Shown here in pieces: positions 49,449-59,100 of a stretch of DNA of 59,229 bases. Each line of letters opens with the position of its first letter. The stretch's first letter is position 1. The notes below the pieces were generated by a model. The model saw nothing but the letters and a program-made list of their open reading frames with translations. It was not told the DNA's origin and made no database searches. Made by a program: the position numbers and the translations under genes. Source of the DNA: Bacillota bacterium (GTDB lineage Bacteria; Bacillota; Clostridia; Oscillospirales; Oscillospiraceae); assembly GCA_029268085.1 (NCBI GenBank), contig JAJUHD010000002.1:1-59229 (forward strand). The letters are read 5' to 3'.

Positions 49449-52097
49449 ATGGCACAAACGACAAAGAAATCCACCCCAAAACATACGGCGACGAAGAAAA
49501 AAGCACCGGCAAGGCCCGCGAGCAACACCAAAAAGTCTTCTGCCTCACAAAAAAAGCAGGCGGGCAGCAACCCCGCAAATCGTATGGTCGGAGCAGTGGC
49601 ATGCCTCTTTCTAAGCCTATTCTCGTTTATCGGATATTTTGATATCGATGCGTGGTTCATTACATATTTCTGCGGATTTATAAAAGGTATTGTCGGCTGG
49701 GGCTACTACATCTTTCCTCCGGCACTGCTCACATGCTCAGTCACTTTACTTTTAAAAAGAGACGAGCCCGTCAGTTTCAGAGTGGTATCTGCGCTGATGA
49801 CGCCGCTGTTTCTCGGTTCTCTTTATCATCTTTTCTCATCCGGAACGGATATCGGCTTCACAAAATCGGTTGTTTTCGAGCTCTATAAAACCGGAGCGGA
49901 GACATCGAGCGGCGGAGTGCTGTCCGGACTTCTCGCCATGGGACTGAAATCCGCCGTAAGCATTTACGGCGCGGCGCCTGTTTTTACCGTTGGCCTAATC
50001 TTCTTTGGAATGAGCGGTGTTGGAGTCACAGTCCCGAAGCTTATCGAGAGCTACCGCAATCGCTCGCGTTATGAGGCGATACCCGAAAGCGTTCAGGAAT
50101 CCAGACCTGTTCCCGCATCAAGCCTTCAGAAAGGTGTGAAGCAGCCTCCGGCGCTCTCTGGCAGAAAACACGTCAGTGCGATCGATATCCCGCTTGACGA
50201 GGCAAGCCTTAAAAACGATGATTATGTTGAGGAGAAGGTCGGCTTTTTCAACACGAAGCCCCGCGTGAAAACGCCCGACCAGATACTATCGCAGGGAATG
50301 GAAAAACCGCCGGTTATGAATCCCAAAGCCGCAAAACAGGCATCGCCTGCTATGCCGGCGACGCCTACGGACAATGTTAAACCGCTTTCCGTTGAGGAGG
50401 CGGCCGCCGTGGCGGGAGTTGCGCAGCTATCCAGCGAAGGTACGGGGAATACCTCTGCAATAAAGAAGATTTCTCACGAAGAGGTTGAGGCGGAAACTGA
50501 GGAAATTACGAAAACTATTGAAAAAACACTGGAGGAGAACGCAGAGGTATACAGATACCCCTCGGTTGAGCTTTTATGTTCGGCAGGCGCCAGAAACAAT
50601 GTGGATGGCAGAGAAGAGATTGCCCTTAATCGAGAAAGGCTTGAAAGCACCATCAGAAGCTTCGGCGTTAGCGGTACGATAACTGGTATTACCCGCGGTC
50701 CTACGGTCACGCGATATGACCTTGAGCTTGAGCAGGGCGTTAAGCTCGCAAAGCTCACGAACCTCGCGAACGACCTTGCGCTTTCGCTGGGCGTTATGAG
50801 CGTCCGCATAGCGCCGATACCGGACAAGATTTCAACGGTGGGCATCGAAGTTCCGAACAAGCTCGTCAGCATGGTGTATCTGCACGATATCATCGATTCA
50901 CCGGCGTTCAAATCCGCGCAGTCAAAGCTGAGCTTTGCAATCGGCGAAGATATCGGCGGAAACGCTATCGTCGGCAATATCGCAAAGCTGCCGCATCTGC
51001 TCATCGCCGGTACTACGGGCTCCGGTAAGTCCGTCTGCATGAATTCACTGATACTCAGTCTTCTCTATAAATCGTCGCCGGAGGATGTGCGCCTCATCAT
51101 GATCGACCCGAAGATGGTCGAGCTCGGCATATATAACGGCATCCCGCACCTTTTTGTGCCTGTCGTAACTGATCCTAAAAAGGCGGCGGGCGCGCTGCAA
51201 TGGGCGGTTGTCGAGATGCTCAAGCGCTACAGGCTGTTTTCAGAAAACGGCGTACGCGACCTCATGGGCTACAATGCGCACCAGAAAACCATACGAGGGC
51301 AGACACTTCCCCGCGTTGTCATTGTTATCGACGAGCTTGCCGATTTAATGCTCGTCGCCTCGAAAGAAGTTGAGGAGAGTATTTGCCGTGTTGCCCAGAT
51401 GGGACGCGCTGCGGGCATGCACCTTGTTATCGCAACCCAGCGTCCTTCGGCGGACGTCATAACGGGACTGATGAAGGCAAATATCCCGAGCCGTATCGCT
51501 TTTGCCGTCTCGTCCGCGATGGAAAGCCGCATAATTCTTGACAATTCCGGAGCTGAAAAGCTTATCGGCGCGGGTGATATGCTTTATTCGCCGCTCGGCG
51601 CCGGCAAGCCCATGCGCGTACAGGGCGCTTTTGTTACCGACGAGGAGCGCGAGCGGGTCATTAACTTCGTCAAGGAAGGCGCACAGGTCGTCTACAGCGA
51701 AGACATCCTTGCCCAGATTGAAAAGGCAGCCGAGGATAAGAACGGCGGCGGTTCATCCTCCGAGAGCGAGAAGCAGGAGGCTCAGGACTCAGGCTCCGAT
51801 TACGATGAGCTTCTGCCGCAGGCCGTGGACGTTATTTTTGAGACCAAGCAGGCCTCCGTTTCCATGCTCCAGCGCAGATTGAAGCTCGGCTACGCGAGAG
51901 CTGCCAGAATAGTCGACCAGATGGAGGAAATCGGAGTCGTTGGACCTTTTGAAGGCTCTAAGCCCCGTCAGGTGCTTATTACAAAGCAGCAGTGGCAGGA
52001 GATGCAGGCGCAGGGCGGTTTTACTGCGGCTCCGGCTGCCGATCAGGTCAGTTTCTCGGACTATTCGGATTCGCCGACCGAGGACTGGAAGGATTAG
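49449..52097 (+). CDS. ftsK: DNA translocase FtsK/SpoIIIE
   Basis: An 882-residue DNA pump. A basic N terminus is followed by four membrane helices at about 40-200, then a Pro/Glu-rich linker (about 205-380). The motor domain at about 400-770 has Walker A GTTGSGKSV and Walker B VVIVIDELADLM. The C-terminal gamma winged helix (about 795-870: DELLPQAVDVIFETKQASVS) reads KOPS/SRS sequences. It moves chromosomes at the division or sporulation septum. I chose the ATG 49449 over 49443 on ribosome-site spacing. Follows uppP by 16 nt. Confidence 0.95.
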   Translation: MAQTTKKSTPKHTATKKKAPARPASNTKKSSASQKKQAGSNPANRMVGAVACLFLSLFSFIGYFDIDAWFITYFCGFIKGIVGWGYYIFPPALLTCSVTLLLKRDEPVSFRVVSALMTPLFLGSLYHLFSSGTDIGFTKSVVFELYKTGAETSSGGVLSGLLAMGLKSAVSIYGAAPVFTVGLIFFGMSGVGVTVPKLIESYRNRSRYEAIPESVQESRPVPASSLQKGVKQPPALSGRKHVSAIDIPLDEASLKNDDYVEEKVGFFNTKPRVKTPDQILSQGMEKPPVMNPKAAKQASPAMPATPTDNVKPLSVEEAAAVAGVAQLSSEGTGNTSAIKKISHEEVEAETEEITKTIEKTLEENAEVYRYPSVELLCSAGARNNVDGREEIALNRERLESTIRSFGVSGTITGITRGPTVTRYDLELEQGVKLAKLTNLANDLALSLGVMSVRIAPIPDKISTVGIEVPNKLVSMVYLHDIIDSPAFKSAQSKLSFAIGEDIGGNAIVGNIAKLPHLLIAGTTGSGKSVCMNSLILSLLYKSSPEDVRLIMIDPKMVELGIYNGIPHLFVPVVTDPKKAAGALQWAVVEMLKRYRLFSENGVRDLMGYNAHQKTIRGQTLPRVVIVIDELADLMLVASKEVEESICRVAQMGRAAGMHLVIATQRPSADVITGLMKANIPSRIAFAVSSAMESRIILDNSGAEKLIGAGDMLYSPLGAGKPMRVQGAFVTDEERERVINFVKEGAQVVYSEDILAQIEKAAEDKNGGGSSSESEKQEAQDSGSDYDELLPQAVDVIFETKQASVSMLQRRLKLGYARAARIVDQMEEIGVVGPFEGSKPRQVLITKQQWQEMQAQGGFTAAPAADQVSFSDYSDSPTEDWKD

Positions 52098-52176
52098 CCG
52101 CAAAACTACTATCAGTCGGGGCTTTCGGTTTTCCGGAAGCCCCGAGTTTAAAAGCGTTCCGCGTTACGGAGGAAAA

Positions 52177-52578
52177 ATGAAAGATTACTTTGAAACCAAG
52201 CTGCCCGATGAGCAGCTTAAGGGCATAAGCGTCCTGGGGCTTGCCCACATCGGGGATGCGGTGTATGAGCTGCTTGTCCGCACATGGCTCTGCGCGCACG
52301 GAAAAACGACATCAAAAGGCCTGCATAAAGAAACGGTGAGCTATGTTGCCGCTCCGGCACAGGCAAGGGCAGCCGCGAAAATACTGGACAAACTAACGGA
52401 AGAGGAGCTTACCGCCTTTAAACGCGGGCGGAACGCGAAGGTGCATTCCGTCCCTAAGAACGCGGATATTTCGGAGTACCATTCGGCGACAGGGCTTGAA
52501 ACCCTGTTCGGATTTCTTTATCTGAAAGGCGCTAAAGACAGGCTGAACGAGCTTTTTTCGATGATCGTGGAGGATTAA
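52177..52578 (+). CDS. mrnC: Mini-ribonuclease 3
   Basis: A 133-residue RNase III-like nuclease without a dsRNA-binding domain, acting in 23S rRNA maturation in Firmicutes. The catalytic segment is LAHIGDAVYELLVR, and GLETLFGFLYLKG carries the second conserved acidic site. I chose the ATG 52177 after GGAGGA; an upstream open frame overlaps ftsK. Immediately precedes rqcH. Confidence 0.94.
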   Translation: MKDYFETKLPDEQLKGISVLGLAHIGDAVYELLVRTWLCAHGKTTSKGLHKETVSYVAAPAQARAAAKILDKLTEEELTAFKRGRNAKVHSVPKNADISEYHSATGLETLFGFLYLKGAKDRLNELFSMIVED

Positions 52579-52584
52579 CAAACA

Positions 52585-54345
52585 ATGCCGCTTGATGCGA
52601 TAACGGTGTGCGCGCTGGTAAACGAGCTTAAGGATGCGCTTATCGGCACCAAAATAGATAAGGTACAGCAGCCCTCGCGCGACACGCTGATCCTCTCTGT
52701 AAGAGGCAACGGCTCGAACGGGAAGCTGCTCATTTCCGCGGGTACGGGTACGGCGCGCGTGCATTTTCAGAGTGAGAGCTTTGAAAACCCCCAGACGCCG
52801 CCGATGTTCTGCATGCTCCTTCGGAAGCATCTCGTCGGGGCGCGTATAGCGGGTCTAAGCCAGCCCGGTATGGAACGTATGCTTATTTTTGATCTGGATA
52901 CCTATGACGAGATGGGCTCTGAGTCAAAAAAGAGGCTCGTGGTCGAGCTGATGGGCCGCAATTCAAATATCATCCTAACGGATACCGAAGGGCATATAAT
53001 CGACTGTCTGCGCCGGGTGGACGGCGACATGAGCAGAGTTCGGCAGCTCATGCCGGGATTAATCTACCGCCTGCCGCCGGAGCAGGACAGACCGAACTTC
53101 TTCTCGGTTCCAGCGCGGGAAAAGGAAGCGTTATGGAAAAATGCCGATCTTGAGGTTTCCGCTGACAAATGGCTGCTCGATACCTTCTCCGGACTCTCCC
53201 CGCTGGTTTGCCGCGAACTGTGCTATTCTGCCGCGGGAGACGTTTCAAAGCGTACCGCGCAGTTCTCCGAAAGCGAAAAAACAGCGTTTTTGGCGCAGAT
53301 GAGGGCACTCGAAAACCGCGTGACAACCTGTGACTTCACGCCGACGATGCTTATAAAGGACGAAAAGCCTTACGATTTTTCCTTTATGCCCATACGGCAG
53401 TATGAAAACGCGGCGCAGACTGCAAGCTATCCGGATTTTTCATCCATGCTTGAGGACTTCTATACAAAACGGGACAAGCAGGAGCAGATGCGGCGAAAAT
53501 CGCAGGCGCTTTATAAATCTGCAAAAAGTGCGCACGAGCGCACCTTGAGGAAGCTCGCCGCCCGCCGCGAGGAACTGAAAAAAACGGAAAACCGCGATCA
53601 GAACCGCAGATTCGGCGACCTCATTACGGCCAACCTTTACCGGATAAAGAAAGGCGACCGCGTTGCCGAAGTCGAGGACTATTTCGATGAAAACTGCCCA
53701 AGGCTCAAAATTCCGCTCGACCCGCTCAAAACGCCGCAGCAGAACGCCGCAGCGTATTACAAAGAATATACAAAGGCTAAGACCGCCGAAAAATACCTCG
53801 GCGACCTTATTGAAAAGGGAGAAAAAGAGGAAGAGTATCTTCAGAGCGTCATGGATGAGATCCAGCGCTGCGAAAGCGAGCGCGACCTCATGGAGATACG
53901 CCGTGAGCTTACGGATACCGGCTTCATAAAAGCCCAGAAGACCTGTAAAGGCGAGAAGCTTAGGGAGACCGCTCCGCTGCGCTTCGTTTCAAGTACCGGT
54001 ACGGAGATCCTTGTCGGGAAGAACAACGCGCAGAACGATAAGCTGACGACAAAGACCGCGCATAGAACGGACATTTGGCTTCATGTTCAGAGGCTGCACG
54101 GAAGCCATGTCGTCATAAGCTGCGACGGGAGCGAACCGGACAAAGAAACGCTTTTTGAGGCGGCAACGCTGGCGGCCTATTATTCGCAGGGGCGCGAGAG
54201 CGGGAAGGTGCCCGTAGACTACACGCAGGTGCGTTTTGTAAAAAAGCCCTCCGGCTCGATGCCGGGGAAAGTAGTTTATACCGATTATAAAACGATTATG
54301 GTCACGCCGGATGAAAAGCTGGTTTTAAAACTGAAAAAGGAATAA
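52585..54345 (+). CDS. rqcH: Rqc2-type ribosome quality-control factor RqcH (NFACT family)
   Basis: A 586-residue NFACT protein. NFACT-N starts PLDAITVCALVNELKDALIG; a helical coiled-coil region lies at about 290-450 (many Lys/Glu/Arg); NFACT-R lies at about 470-580, with the RTDIWLHVQRLHGSHV motif. RqcH binds stalled 50S subunits and recruits tRNA-Ala to add alanine tails that mark nascent chains for decay. Older annotation: fibronectin-binding protein FbpA. Follows mrnC by 6 nt. Confidence 0.95.
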   Translation: MPLDAITVCALVNELKDALIGTKIDKVQQPSRDTLILSVRGNGSNGKLLISAGTGTARVHFQSESFENPQTPPMFCMLLRKHLVGARIAGLSQPGMERMLIFDLDTYDEMGSESKKRLVVELMGRNSNIILTDTEGHIIDCLRRVDGDMSRVRQLMPGLIYRLPPEQDRPNFFSVPAREKEALWKNADLEVSADKWLLDTFSGLSPLVCRELCYSAAGDVSKRTAQFSESEKTAFLAQMRALENRVTTCDFTPTMLIKDEKPYDFSFMPIRQYENAAQTASYPDFSSMLEDFYTKRDKQEQMRRKSQALYKSAKSAHERTLRKLAARREELKKTENRDQNRRFGDLITANLYRIKKGDRVAEVEDYFDENCPRLKIPLDPLKTPQQNAAAYYKEYTKAKTAEKYLGDLIEKGEKEEEYLQSVMDEIQRCESERDLMEIRRELTDTGFIKAQKTCKGEKLRETAPLRFVSSTGTEILVGKNNAQNDKLTTKTAHRTDIWLHVQRLHGSHVVISCDGSEPDKETLFEAATLAAYYSQGRESGKVPVDYTQVRFVKKPSGSMPGKVVYTDYKTIMVTPDEKLVLKLKKE

Positions 54346-54376
54346 AAAGCTCCTTCGCATCAGCGAAGGAGCTTTT
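54345..54376. terminator. Bidirectional terminator after rqcH
   Basis: AAAAGCTCCTTCGC (54345-54358), loop ATCA, GCGAAGGAGCTTTT (54363-54376). Serves rqcH and the converging SLH gene. Confidence 0.93.
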
Positions 54377-54383
54377 CCATTTG

Positions 54384-55289
54384 CTATCTGTTAATGATCT
54401 TCATCGCGTTATAAAGAAGCTTTGCGCAGTCGGCGCGTGTGAGCTGCGGCAGGTCAGCGTAATCGGATATATCGCAGGCGCTTAGGTTTGCGCAGGCCTG
54501 TGCTGCCCAGACGGGTGCGGCGGCCCCGTAAGTTTCCGCATTTACGTCCGTAAGATTCAGCGCTTTATTCAGCATGACGGCGGCCTCAGGATAGTTGATA
54601 TAATTATTGCTGTTAAAAACCGCGGCGTTAACACCATTGCTGTATCCGCTGATAACGCCGGTCAAAAGCGCTGTAGAAACATAGGGCTTCAGATAATCGG
54701 GTATTTCGCTGTCATCGGCAAAGCCGGTTGTGATAACGCCGGAAAGAATGTCAGAGTCCGTGAGTTTCATGCACATTGTGAGGAATTCGCCTCTGGTTAC
54801 AGGAGCGTCAGGATTAAATATATACTGCCCTCCAACATTTTCTCCGATAAAGATATTCTTTTCCGCAAGGGCGATCGCAGCGCAGTGAGCGCCGTTGCCG
54901 TTCATGTCTGAATAAGCGATCTTGGTTTTTTGCTTCTCAATCTTGATTATGACCGTAGCCTCGGAGGAAGCGTTGCCGTTGGCATCATAAGCTTTGTAGC
55001 CGAAATAGTCGCGGCCGCGCTTGCCCTCGCTGGGTGTGTAGACAAAGCTGCCGTTGTCCTTTACAACGATTTCGCCCTTAATGGGAGGGGTCGTGATTTC
55101 GAATTTCAGGACATCGCCGTCGGGATCGGTTGCCTTAAGCTGCCCGCCGACGGAAGTGTTGCGATAGGTCGTGATCTCAAGGTTTTCCGCGATGGGCGCC
55201 GAACCTGTCCCGGTTGCCCCGGCATTTATCAAACAAACGGACATCACCAGCACCAAAGTGAGTGCGATTACATTACAGGTCTTTCTCAT
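54384..55289 (-). CDS. Secreted Ig-like/SLH-domain surface protein
   Basis: A 301-residue exported protein. Signal peptide at about 1-27 (MRKTCNVIALTLVLVMSVCL). A cadherin-like/Ig domain follows at about 35-120 (KATDPDGDVLKFEITTPPIK, FVYTPSEGKRGRDYFGYKAY). The C-terminal half has SLH-type repeats at about 125-300 (NPDAPVTRGEFLTMCMKLT, then LTRADCAKLLYNAMK). The repeats suggest wall anchoring. I chose the ATG 55289 with GGAGGTAT upstream; the longer frame is not signal-like. Similar in style to the SGNH surface protein at 8529-10070. Confidence 0.85.
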   Translation of the reverse strand: MRKTCNVIALTLVLVMSVCLINAGATGTGSAPIAENLEITTYRNTSVGGQLKATDPDGDVLKFEITTPPIKGEIVVKDNGSFVYTPSEGKRGRDYFGYKAYDANGNASSEATVIIKIEKQKTKIAYSDMNGNGAHCAAIALAEKNIFIGENVGGQYIFNPDAPVTRGEFLTMCMKLTDSDILSGVITTGFADDSEIPDYLKPYVSTALLTGVISGYSNGVNAAVFNSNNYINYPEAAVMLNKALNLTDVNAETYGAAAPVWAAQACANLSACDISDYADLPQLTRADCAKLLYNAMKIINR

Positions 55290-55383
55290 ATGGATACCTC
55301 CAAGCAAAATATGGCGTCTCTTGGGCGCTTTGGCATTATTTTGCACAGAGAGATGGCTTTTTATTCCTAAAAATAAGATTTCA

Positions 55384-55423
55384 AAAATCGTTCGAGCCGC
55401 AGGATCAATCACCGCGGCTCGAA
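55384..55423 (-). terminator. Terminator after the cysteine-rich gene
   Basis: TTCGAGCCGC (55391-55400) pairs with GCGGCTCGAA (55414-55423). On the minus strand it is followed by CGATTTTTG. Confidence 0.85.
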
Positions 55424-55440
55424 TTTTCTCCTATTTTTGT

Positions 55441-56238
55441 TCAGCTTACCGTATTGCAGTTCGGTCCAATGCACTTGTTGGGGTTTCCTGGGGGAGGGAA
55501 AAAGTCATCGACCGGGAAGGGTATGTGACTGAACAGCGTGCAGGGGTCTTCATCGCCGCCTGCAGTGCATTCCTTATCCGGGATGCAGTAGTCGAACACC
55601 GGGATAAGAAGCTGAGTATCTCTTTCAAGCTTGATGATCGAGAACTGGCCGAGGGTTACGAAAAGCTGTTTGCAGGTGAGAGTCGTGATAAGCTCGTCAT
55701 CGAAGCTCTTTGCGATTTCCTTCGGAATCTCCCGCGTCTCATTGTCGCGCATATCCAGACTTGCTGCGTCGACGATCTTCATCGCAAGTACGAGCGGATC
55801 GACGGCCTCAACGACAGCTATGGGCAGATTGTTGTAGATGTTCTCACACATGCCGCCGTTATGGGATGTGAATACCTTTGAGCCTCCTTCTCCGCCGAAC
55901 AGGACCACTCTCTTGTCGAACATCGCAAGACCTGTTACCAGACGGTCGCCGGGGAAGGCTCTTCCCGTCACCTTGTAGTGATAGGTGATATCGACCGTAT
56001 AGCACCCACGGTTAAAGTTAAGTTCCTCGACACGGACATCCGCATAAAGGAGCTTTGCCGTTCCGGGTCTGATGCTGAAAGCGGTGTCGATGATCGCCTG
56101 GGAGCTGCAGGTCGGGAACACCCGCAGATCTTCTATGCAGTCTTTGTCTTTACAGGCGTCAAAGACTTTTCTTGTGTGTATGCAAACCGATTCACGGCAA
56201 GACGCCGGACTCGCCGCGTTTACTGCTTTTTCAGGCAT
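55441..56238 (-). CDS. Conserved cysteine-rich protein of unknown function
   Basis: A 265-residue protein with 13 Cys (positions 14, 19, 29, 34, 44, 79, 131, 189, 218, 224, 233, 256, 261) and no signal peptide or membrane segment. The N-terminal CIHTRKVFDACKDKDCIEDLR pattern (one Cys about every five to ten residues) recurs, as far as I recall, in clostridial proteins of unknown function. The tail is Pro/Cys-rich (FFPPPGNPNKCIGPNCN). The high Cys content without export signals would suit a spore-coat or metal-binding protein, but that is inference. I chose the ATG 56238 with GGAGGAAT 8 nt upstream. Monocistronic with its own terminator. Confidence 0.7.
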   Translation of the reverse strand: MPEKAVNAASPASCRESVCIHTRKVFDACKDKDCIEDLRVFPTCSSQAIIDTAFSIRPGTAKLLYADVRVEELNFNRGCYTVDITYHYKVTGRAFPGDRLVTGLAMFDKRVVLFGGEGGSKVFTSHNGGMCENIYNNLPIAVVEAVDPLVLAMKIVDAASLDMRDNETREIPKEIAKSFDDELITTLTCKQLFVTLGQFSIIKLERDTQLLIPVFDYCIPDKECTAGGDEDPCTLFSHIPFPVDDFFPPPGNPNKCIGPNCNTVS

Positions 56239-56401
56239 TATTATTCCTCCTGCCGATAAAAATTGTTGCTGCTTTCCGATACAGTCTATGCAGTAGGGGA
56301 TAGGTTGTGATAACAATTGTTTGACGTATTGCGCAAAAAGAATTATAATTATCAGATAACAGACGCAAATTTCGCAATTTTTAAAGTTTGGGGGCTGCCG
56401 C

Positions 56402-56926
56402 ATGGAACGGTTCGGATTCATCCACGAAAAGCTGGACATCAAAATACTGATTCTGTTTGTTTTAAACCGCCTTCCGGGCCCCGTCAGTTTCGAGACCCTC
56501 TCCGATCTTGTGATGGTCGACGACGGTTTCGACTACTTTGAATATTCGCAGTGTCTTGCCGAGCTCGTGCGCACAGGGCACGTCGAGCAGAACGAAAACA
56601 GCTACAGGATAACGAAGTTGGGCGCGGAACACGGAGATACGGTTGAAAGCAGTATCCCATATTCGGTAAGGTCCAGAGCTGAGCGCAACGCGCAGCCGCT
56701 TATCGCAAAAATGAAACGTGACAAACAGATACTGACCTCGCATGAGAATCTGAAGGACGGGGGGATAAAGGTCAGTCTTTCTCTATCAGACGGGATCGGC
56801 AACGTTATCTCCATGTCTGTTCTCTCTTCCGATGAGGAACAGGCAAAAACTATTGAGAAAACTTTTCGCAGCGATGCGGAAAACATATATCACAAAATAA
56901 TCAAGCTGCTTACAAATCAGGATTAG
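56402..56926 (+). CDS. DUF4364-family protein
   Basis: A 174-residue cytosolic protein matching DUF4364. A winged-helix-like N-terminal part (KLDIKILILFVLNRL, VSFETLSDLVMVDD, FEYSQCLAELVRTGHV, YRITKLG) suggests DNA binding; the C-terminal part is a beta-rich domain. Probably a regulator, target unknown. It is 19 nt ahead of asnA, suggesting co-transcription. Confidence 0.82.
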   Translation: MERFGFIHEKLDIKILILFVLNRLPGPVSFETLSDLVMVDDGFDYFEYSQCLAELVRTGHVEQNENSYRITKLGAEHGDTVESSIPYSVRSRAERNAQPLIAKMKRDKQILTSHENLKDGGIKVSLSLSDGIGNVISMSVLSSDEEQAKTIEKTFRSDAENIYHKIIKLLTNQD

Positions 56927-56945
56927 AGAGGAAGACAAACAGAAT

Positions 56946-57956
56946 ATGAACTCATTTATTCCGGAGGGCTACAAAAGCTCGCTCAGTATCTATGATACGC
57001 AGAAGGCAATCAGCCTGTTAAAAAGGATCTTTATTGACAGGCTTGCGGGGGAACTCAATCTTTACCGCGTATCCGCGCCCCTGTTCGTTCAGGCAAACAC
57101 AGGAATAAACGACGACCTGAACGGTATCGAACGCCCCGTCGCTTTCGATATAGCCAATACAGAAAAAGAAGGCCAGGTTGTGCAGTCTCTTGCTAAATGG
57201 AAACGCATCGCGCTCAAGCGCTACGATTTCTTCCCCGGCAAGGGCCTTTATACCGACATGAACGCTATAAGGCGCGACGAGGAAATGGACAACCTCCATT
57301 CCATTTATGTCGATCAGTGGGACTGGGAAAAGGTCATCGAGGCAAAAGACAGAAATATCGATTTTTTGAAGTCGCAGGTGAATAAGATAGTCGGCGCGCT
57401 CTGCGATACGCAGATGACGATGCAGTCTATCTATCCGCAGCTCTCTCTGGGAGGGCAGCTCAGCAGGGAAGTTACATTTATTACTGCGCAGGAGCTCGAG
57501 GATATGTACCCCGGCCTTTCGCCTAAGGAACGTGAAAACGAGTTCGCTAAGAAACACGGTACGGTCTTCGTTATCGGCATCGGCGGCGCGCTGAAAAGTG
57601 GCAAGCCGCACGACGGGCGCGCGCCCGATTATGACGATTGGGACTTGAACGGCGATATTATCTTCTGGTATGAGCCTCTTCAGTGCGCACTAGAGGTTTC
57701 GTCCATGGGTATCCGCGTAAATGCGGAATCGATGGACAGGCAGCTTCGGATAGCGGGTTGTGACGACAGAAGAGAACTGCTCTACCACAAAATGCTTCTG
57801 AACAACGAGCTTCCGCTTACCATTGGCGGCGGTATCGGGCAGTCGCGCATTTCAATGCTCCTTTTGAACAAGGCGCATATCGGAGAGGTGCAGGTCTCGA
57901 TCTGGGACGAGCAGACGACAAAAGCCTGCGAAAAAGCAGGAGTAATGCTCCTGTAG
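56946..57956 (+). CDS. asnA: Aspartate-ammonia ligase (asparagine synthetase A)
   Basis: A 336-residue class II aminoacyl-tRNA-synthetase-like enzyme that makes asparagine from aspartate, ammonia and ATP. Family patterns: VSAPLFVQANTGINDDLNG, FPGKGLYTDMNAIRRDE, YVDQWDWEKVI, and the class II motif 3 region TIGGGIGQSRISMLLL. Typical length (about 330-340). Ammonia-dependent synthesis suits an ammonia-rich gut or fermentative habitat. Confidence 0.96.
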   Translation: MNSFIPEGYKSSLSIYDTQKAISLLKRIFIDRLAGELNLYRVSAPLFVQANTGINDDLNGIERPVAFDIANTEKEGQVVQSLAKWKRIALKRYDFFPGKGLYTDMNAIRRDEEMDNLHSIYVDQWDWEKVIEAKDRNIDFLKSQVNKIVGALCDTQMTMQSIYPQLSLGGQLSREVTFITAQELEDMYPGLSPKERENEFAKKHGTVFVIGIGGALKSGKPHDGRAPDYDDWDLNGDIIFWYEPLQCALEVSSMGIRVNAESMDRQLRIAGCDDRRELLYHKMLLNNELPLTIGGGIGQSRISMLLLNKAHIGEVQVSIWDEQTTKACEKAGVMLL

Positions 57957-57960
57957 CCGA

Positions 57961-57986
57961 ATAACGCCGATATTTGCTATCGGCGT
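57961..57986 (+). terminator. Hairpin after asnA
   Basis: AACGCCGATA pairs with TATCGGCGTT around TTTGC (about 57963-57987). It lacks a T-tract but is followed at once by the second hairpin at 57999-58022. Confidence 0.6.
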
Positions 57987-57998
57987 TAAATAGAAAAA

Positions 57999-58022
57999 GG
58001 AGCGGACAAGTTCGTCCGCTCC
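57999..58022 (-). terminator. Terminator of the DUF3048 gene
   Basis: GGAGCGGAC (57999-58007) pairs with GTCCGCTCC (58014-58022); on the minus strand TTTTT follows. Confidence 0.87.
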
Positions 58023-58035
58023 GTTATATTTTATT

Positions 58036-59100
58036 TTACTTCATCGTGATAGTGCTGCCTGTCGGTACTATTCCGATATAGGTCTTTCCGACTCCCAGCT
58101 GAAGCGGAGTGCCGTCTTCAAGCGTATATTTGAAGCAGCTTCCGGTTCCGGAGTGGCTCCACTTGATCGGAACGGTTTTTCCGTTGCAGATGAAGTGACC
58201 TGTTCCGGTGCCGTCAAGATCGACCGCTCTGCGGCCGTAATCATCGAGAATTTTAGTATCCGCATAGAGAACCAGAAGGTTCTTGAACTTTACGGCTTCA
58301 TTCGTAGTTCCGTCGATAAGGTCTCCGCCGTACTCGGCGCCGGTGTAGTAGCCGGTATCGGAGTGATAGGTGAAGCTCGTGTCCTTAATGCCCTCAAAGC
58401 TTACGTTTACGGAAGCAGCCGAGGCGGCTGAGGAGCCAAGGTCAGGGTTCTCGGTGAATTCAAGGCCGTAATCAAAGGCACCATCGTGCTTGGTTTCATA
58501 ACCGAGCTTGTTTGTGCATTCAAGCAGCTTATCGGAAGTCGTAAACAGGCTGTGCTCGATACCGTATTTCTGACGGGCTGGATCACGGTAGAAAGTTGTG
58601 CTTGCGTATGCGCCGCGGACGCCGTCAATATTGTTGACGCCCTTGGCCGAAATATCTGTATAAGCCTGTTCGCTGCCGCCGGCATGGACATAAATTGCGT
58701 CATAGCTAAGGGCGACCTCTATGTAATAAGGACGGGAGGAACGCATGCTTCCTATATTTCCGATGCCGTTTATATCGGAGAAGATCGCTTCAAAACGGGT
58801 GATGTTGCCTTCGGCGAGGATCTCATAAAGTATATCTGCCTTGGAAATTCCGCACTGTGGAAGCGCGACCTTGATATTATTTAGCATGACTGCATAAGGC
58901 CTGATGTCGCTGATGTCCGCCTCGATAGGTTCACCGGTAAGCGGATTAGTAATCGCTTCGGGTGTGGGCGTCGGTTCCGGAGCCGCAGACGGAGCTGAAA
59001 CGGTCGGCGGTTCGGGCGAGGCTGTGGGTTCGGCGCTCTTTTTTCCGCAGGCTGTAAGCAGCATGAGTAGAGCAAGAATAACGGGAAATAATCTCTTCAT
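58036..59100 (-). CDS. DUF3048-domain lipoprotein (YerB-like)
   Basis: A 354-residue lipoprotein. The signal sequence ends in LLTAC (Cys18). A Pro/Ala/Ser/Glu-rich linker follows to about residue 50. Then come the N-terminal DUF3048 domain (NPLTGEPIEADISDIRPYAVMLNN, GISKADILYEILAEG, RFEAIF, SMRSSRPYYIEVALSYDAIYV) and the C-terminal DUF3048_C domain (VKFKNLLVLYADTKI, GTGHFICNGKTVPIKWS). Function unknown; in Bacillus the relative YerB is a surface lipoprotein. Monocistronic; a GGAGGTATAT site precedes the ATG. Confidence 0.93.
   Translation of the reverse strand: MKRLFPVILALLMLLTACGKKSAEPTASPEPPTVSAPSAAPEPTPTPEAITNPLTGEPIEADISDIRPYAVMLNNIKVALPQCGISKADILYEILAEGNITRFEAIFSDINGIGNIGSMRSSRPYYIEVALSYDAIYVHAGGSEQAYTDISAKGVNNIDGVRGAYASTTFYRDPARQKYGIEHSLFTTSDKLLECTNKLGYETKHDGAFDYGLEFTENPDLGSSAASAASVNVSFEGIKDTSFTYHSDTGYYTGAEYGGDLIDGTTNEAVKFKNLLVLYADTKILDDYGRRAVDLDGTGTGHFICNGKTVPIKWSHSGTGSCFKYTLEDGTPLQLGVGKTYIGIVPTGSTITMK

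Noticed and set aside
51940-52176. N-terminal extension of Mini-III into ftsK
   Set aside because: The extra part is the ftsK reading in another frame; GGAGGA and the ATG at 52177 mark the true start.
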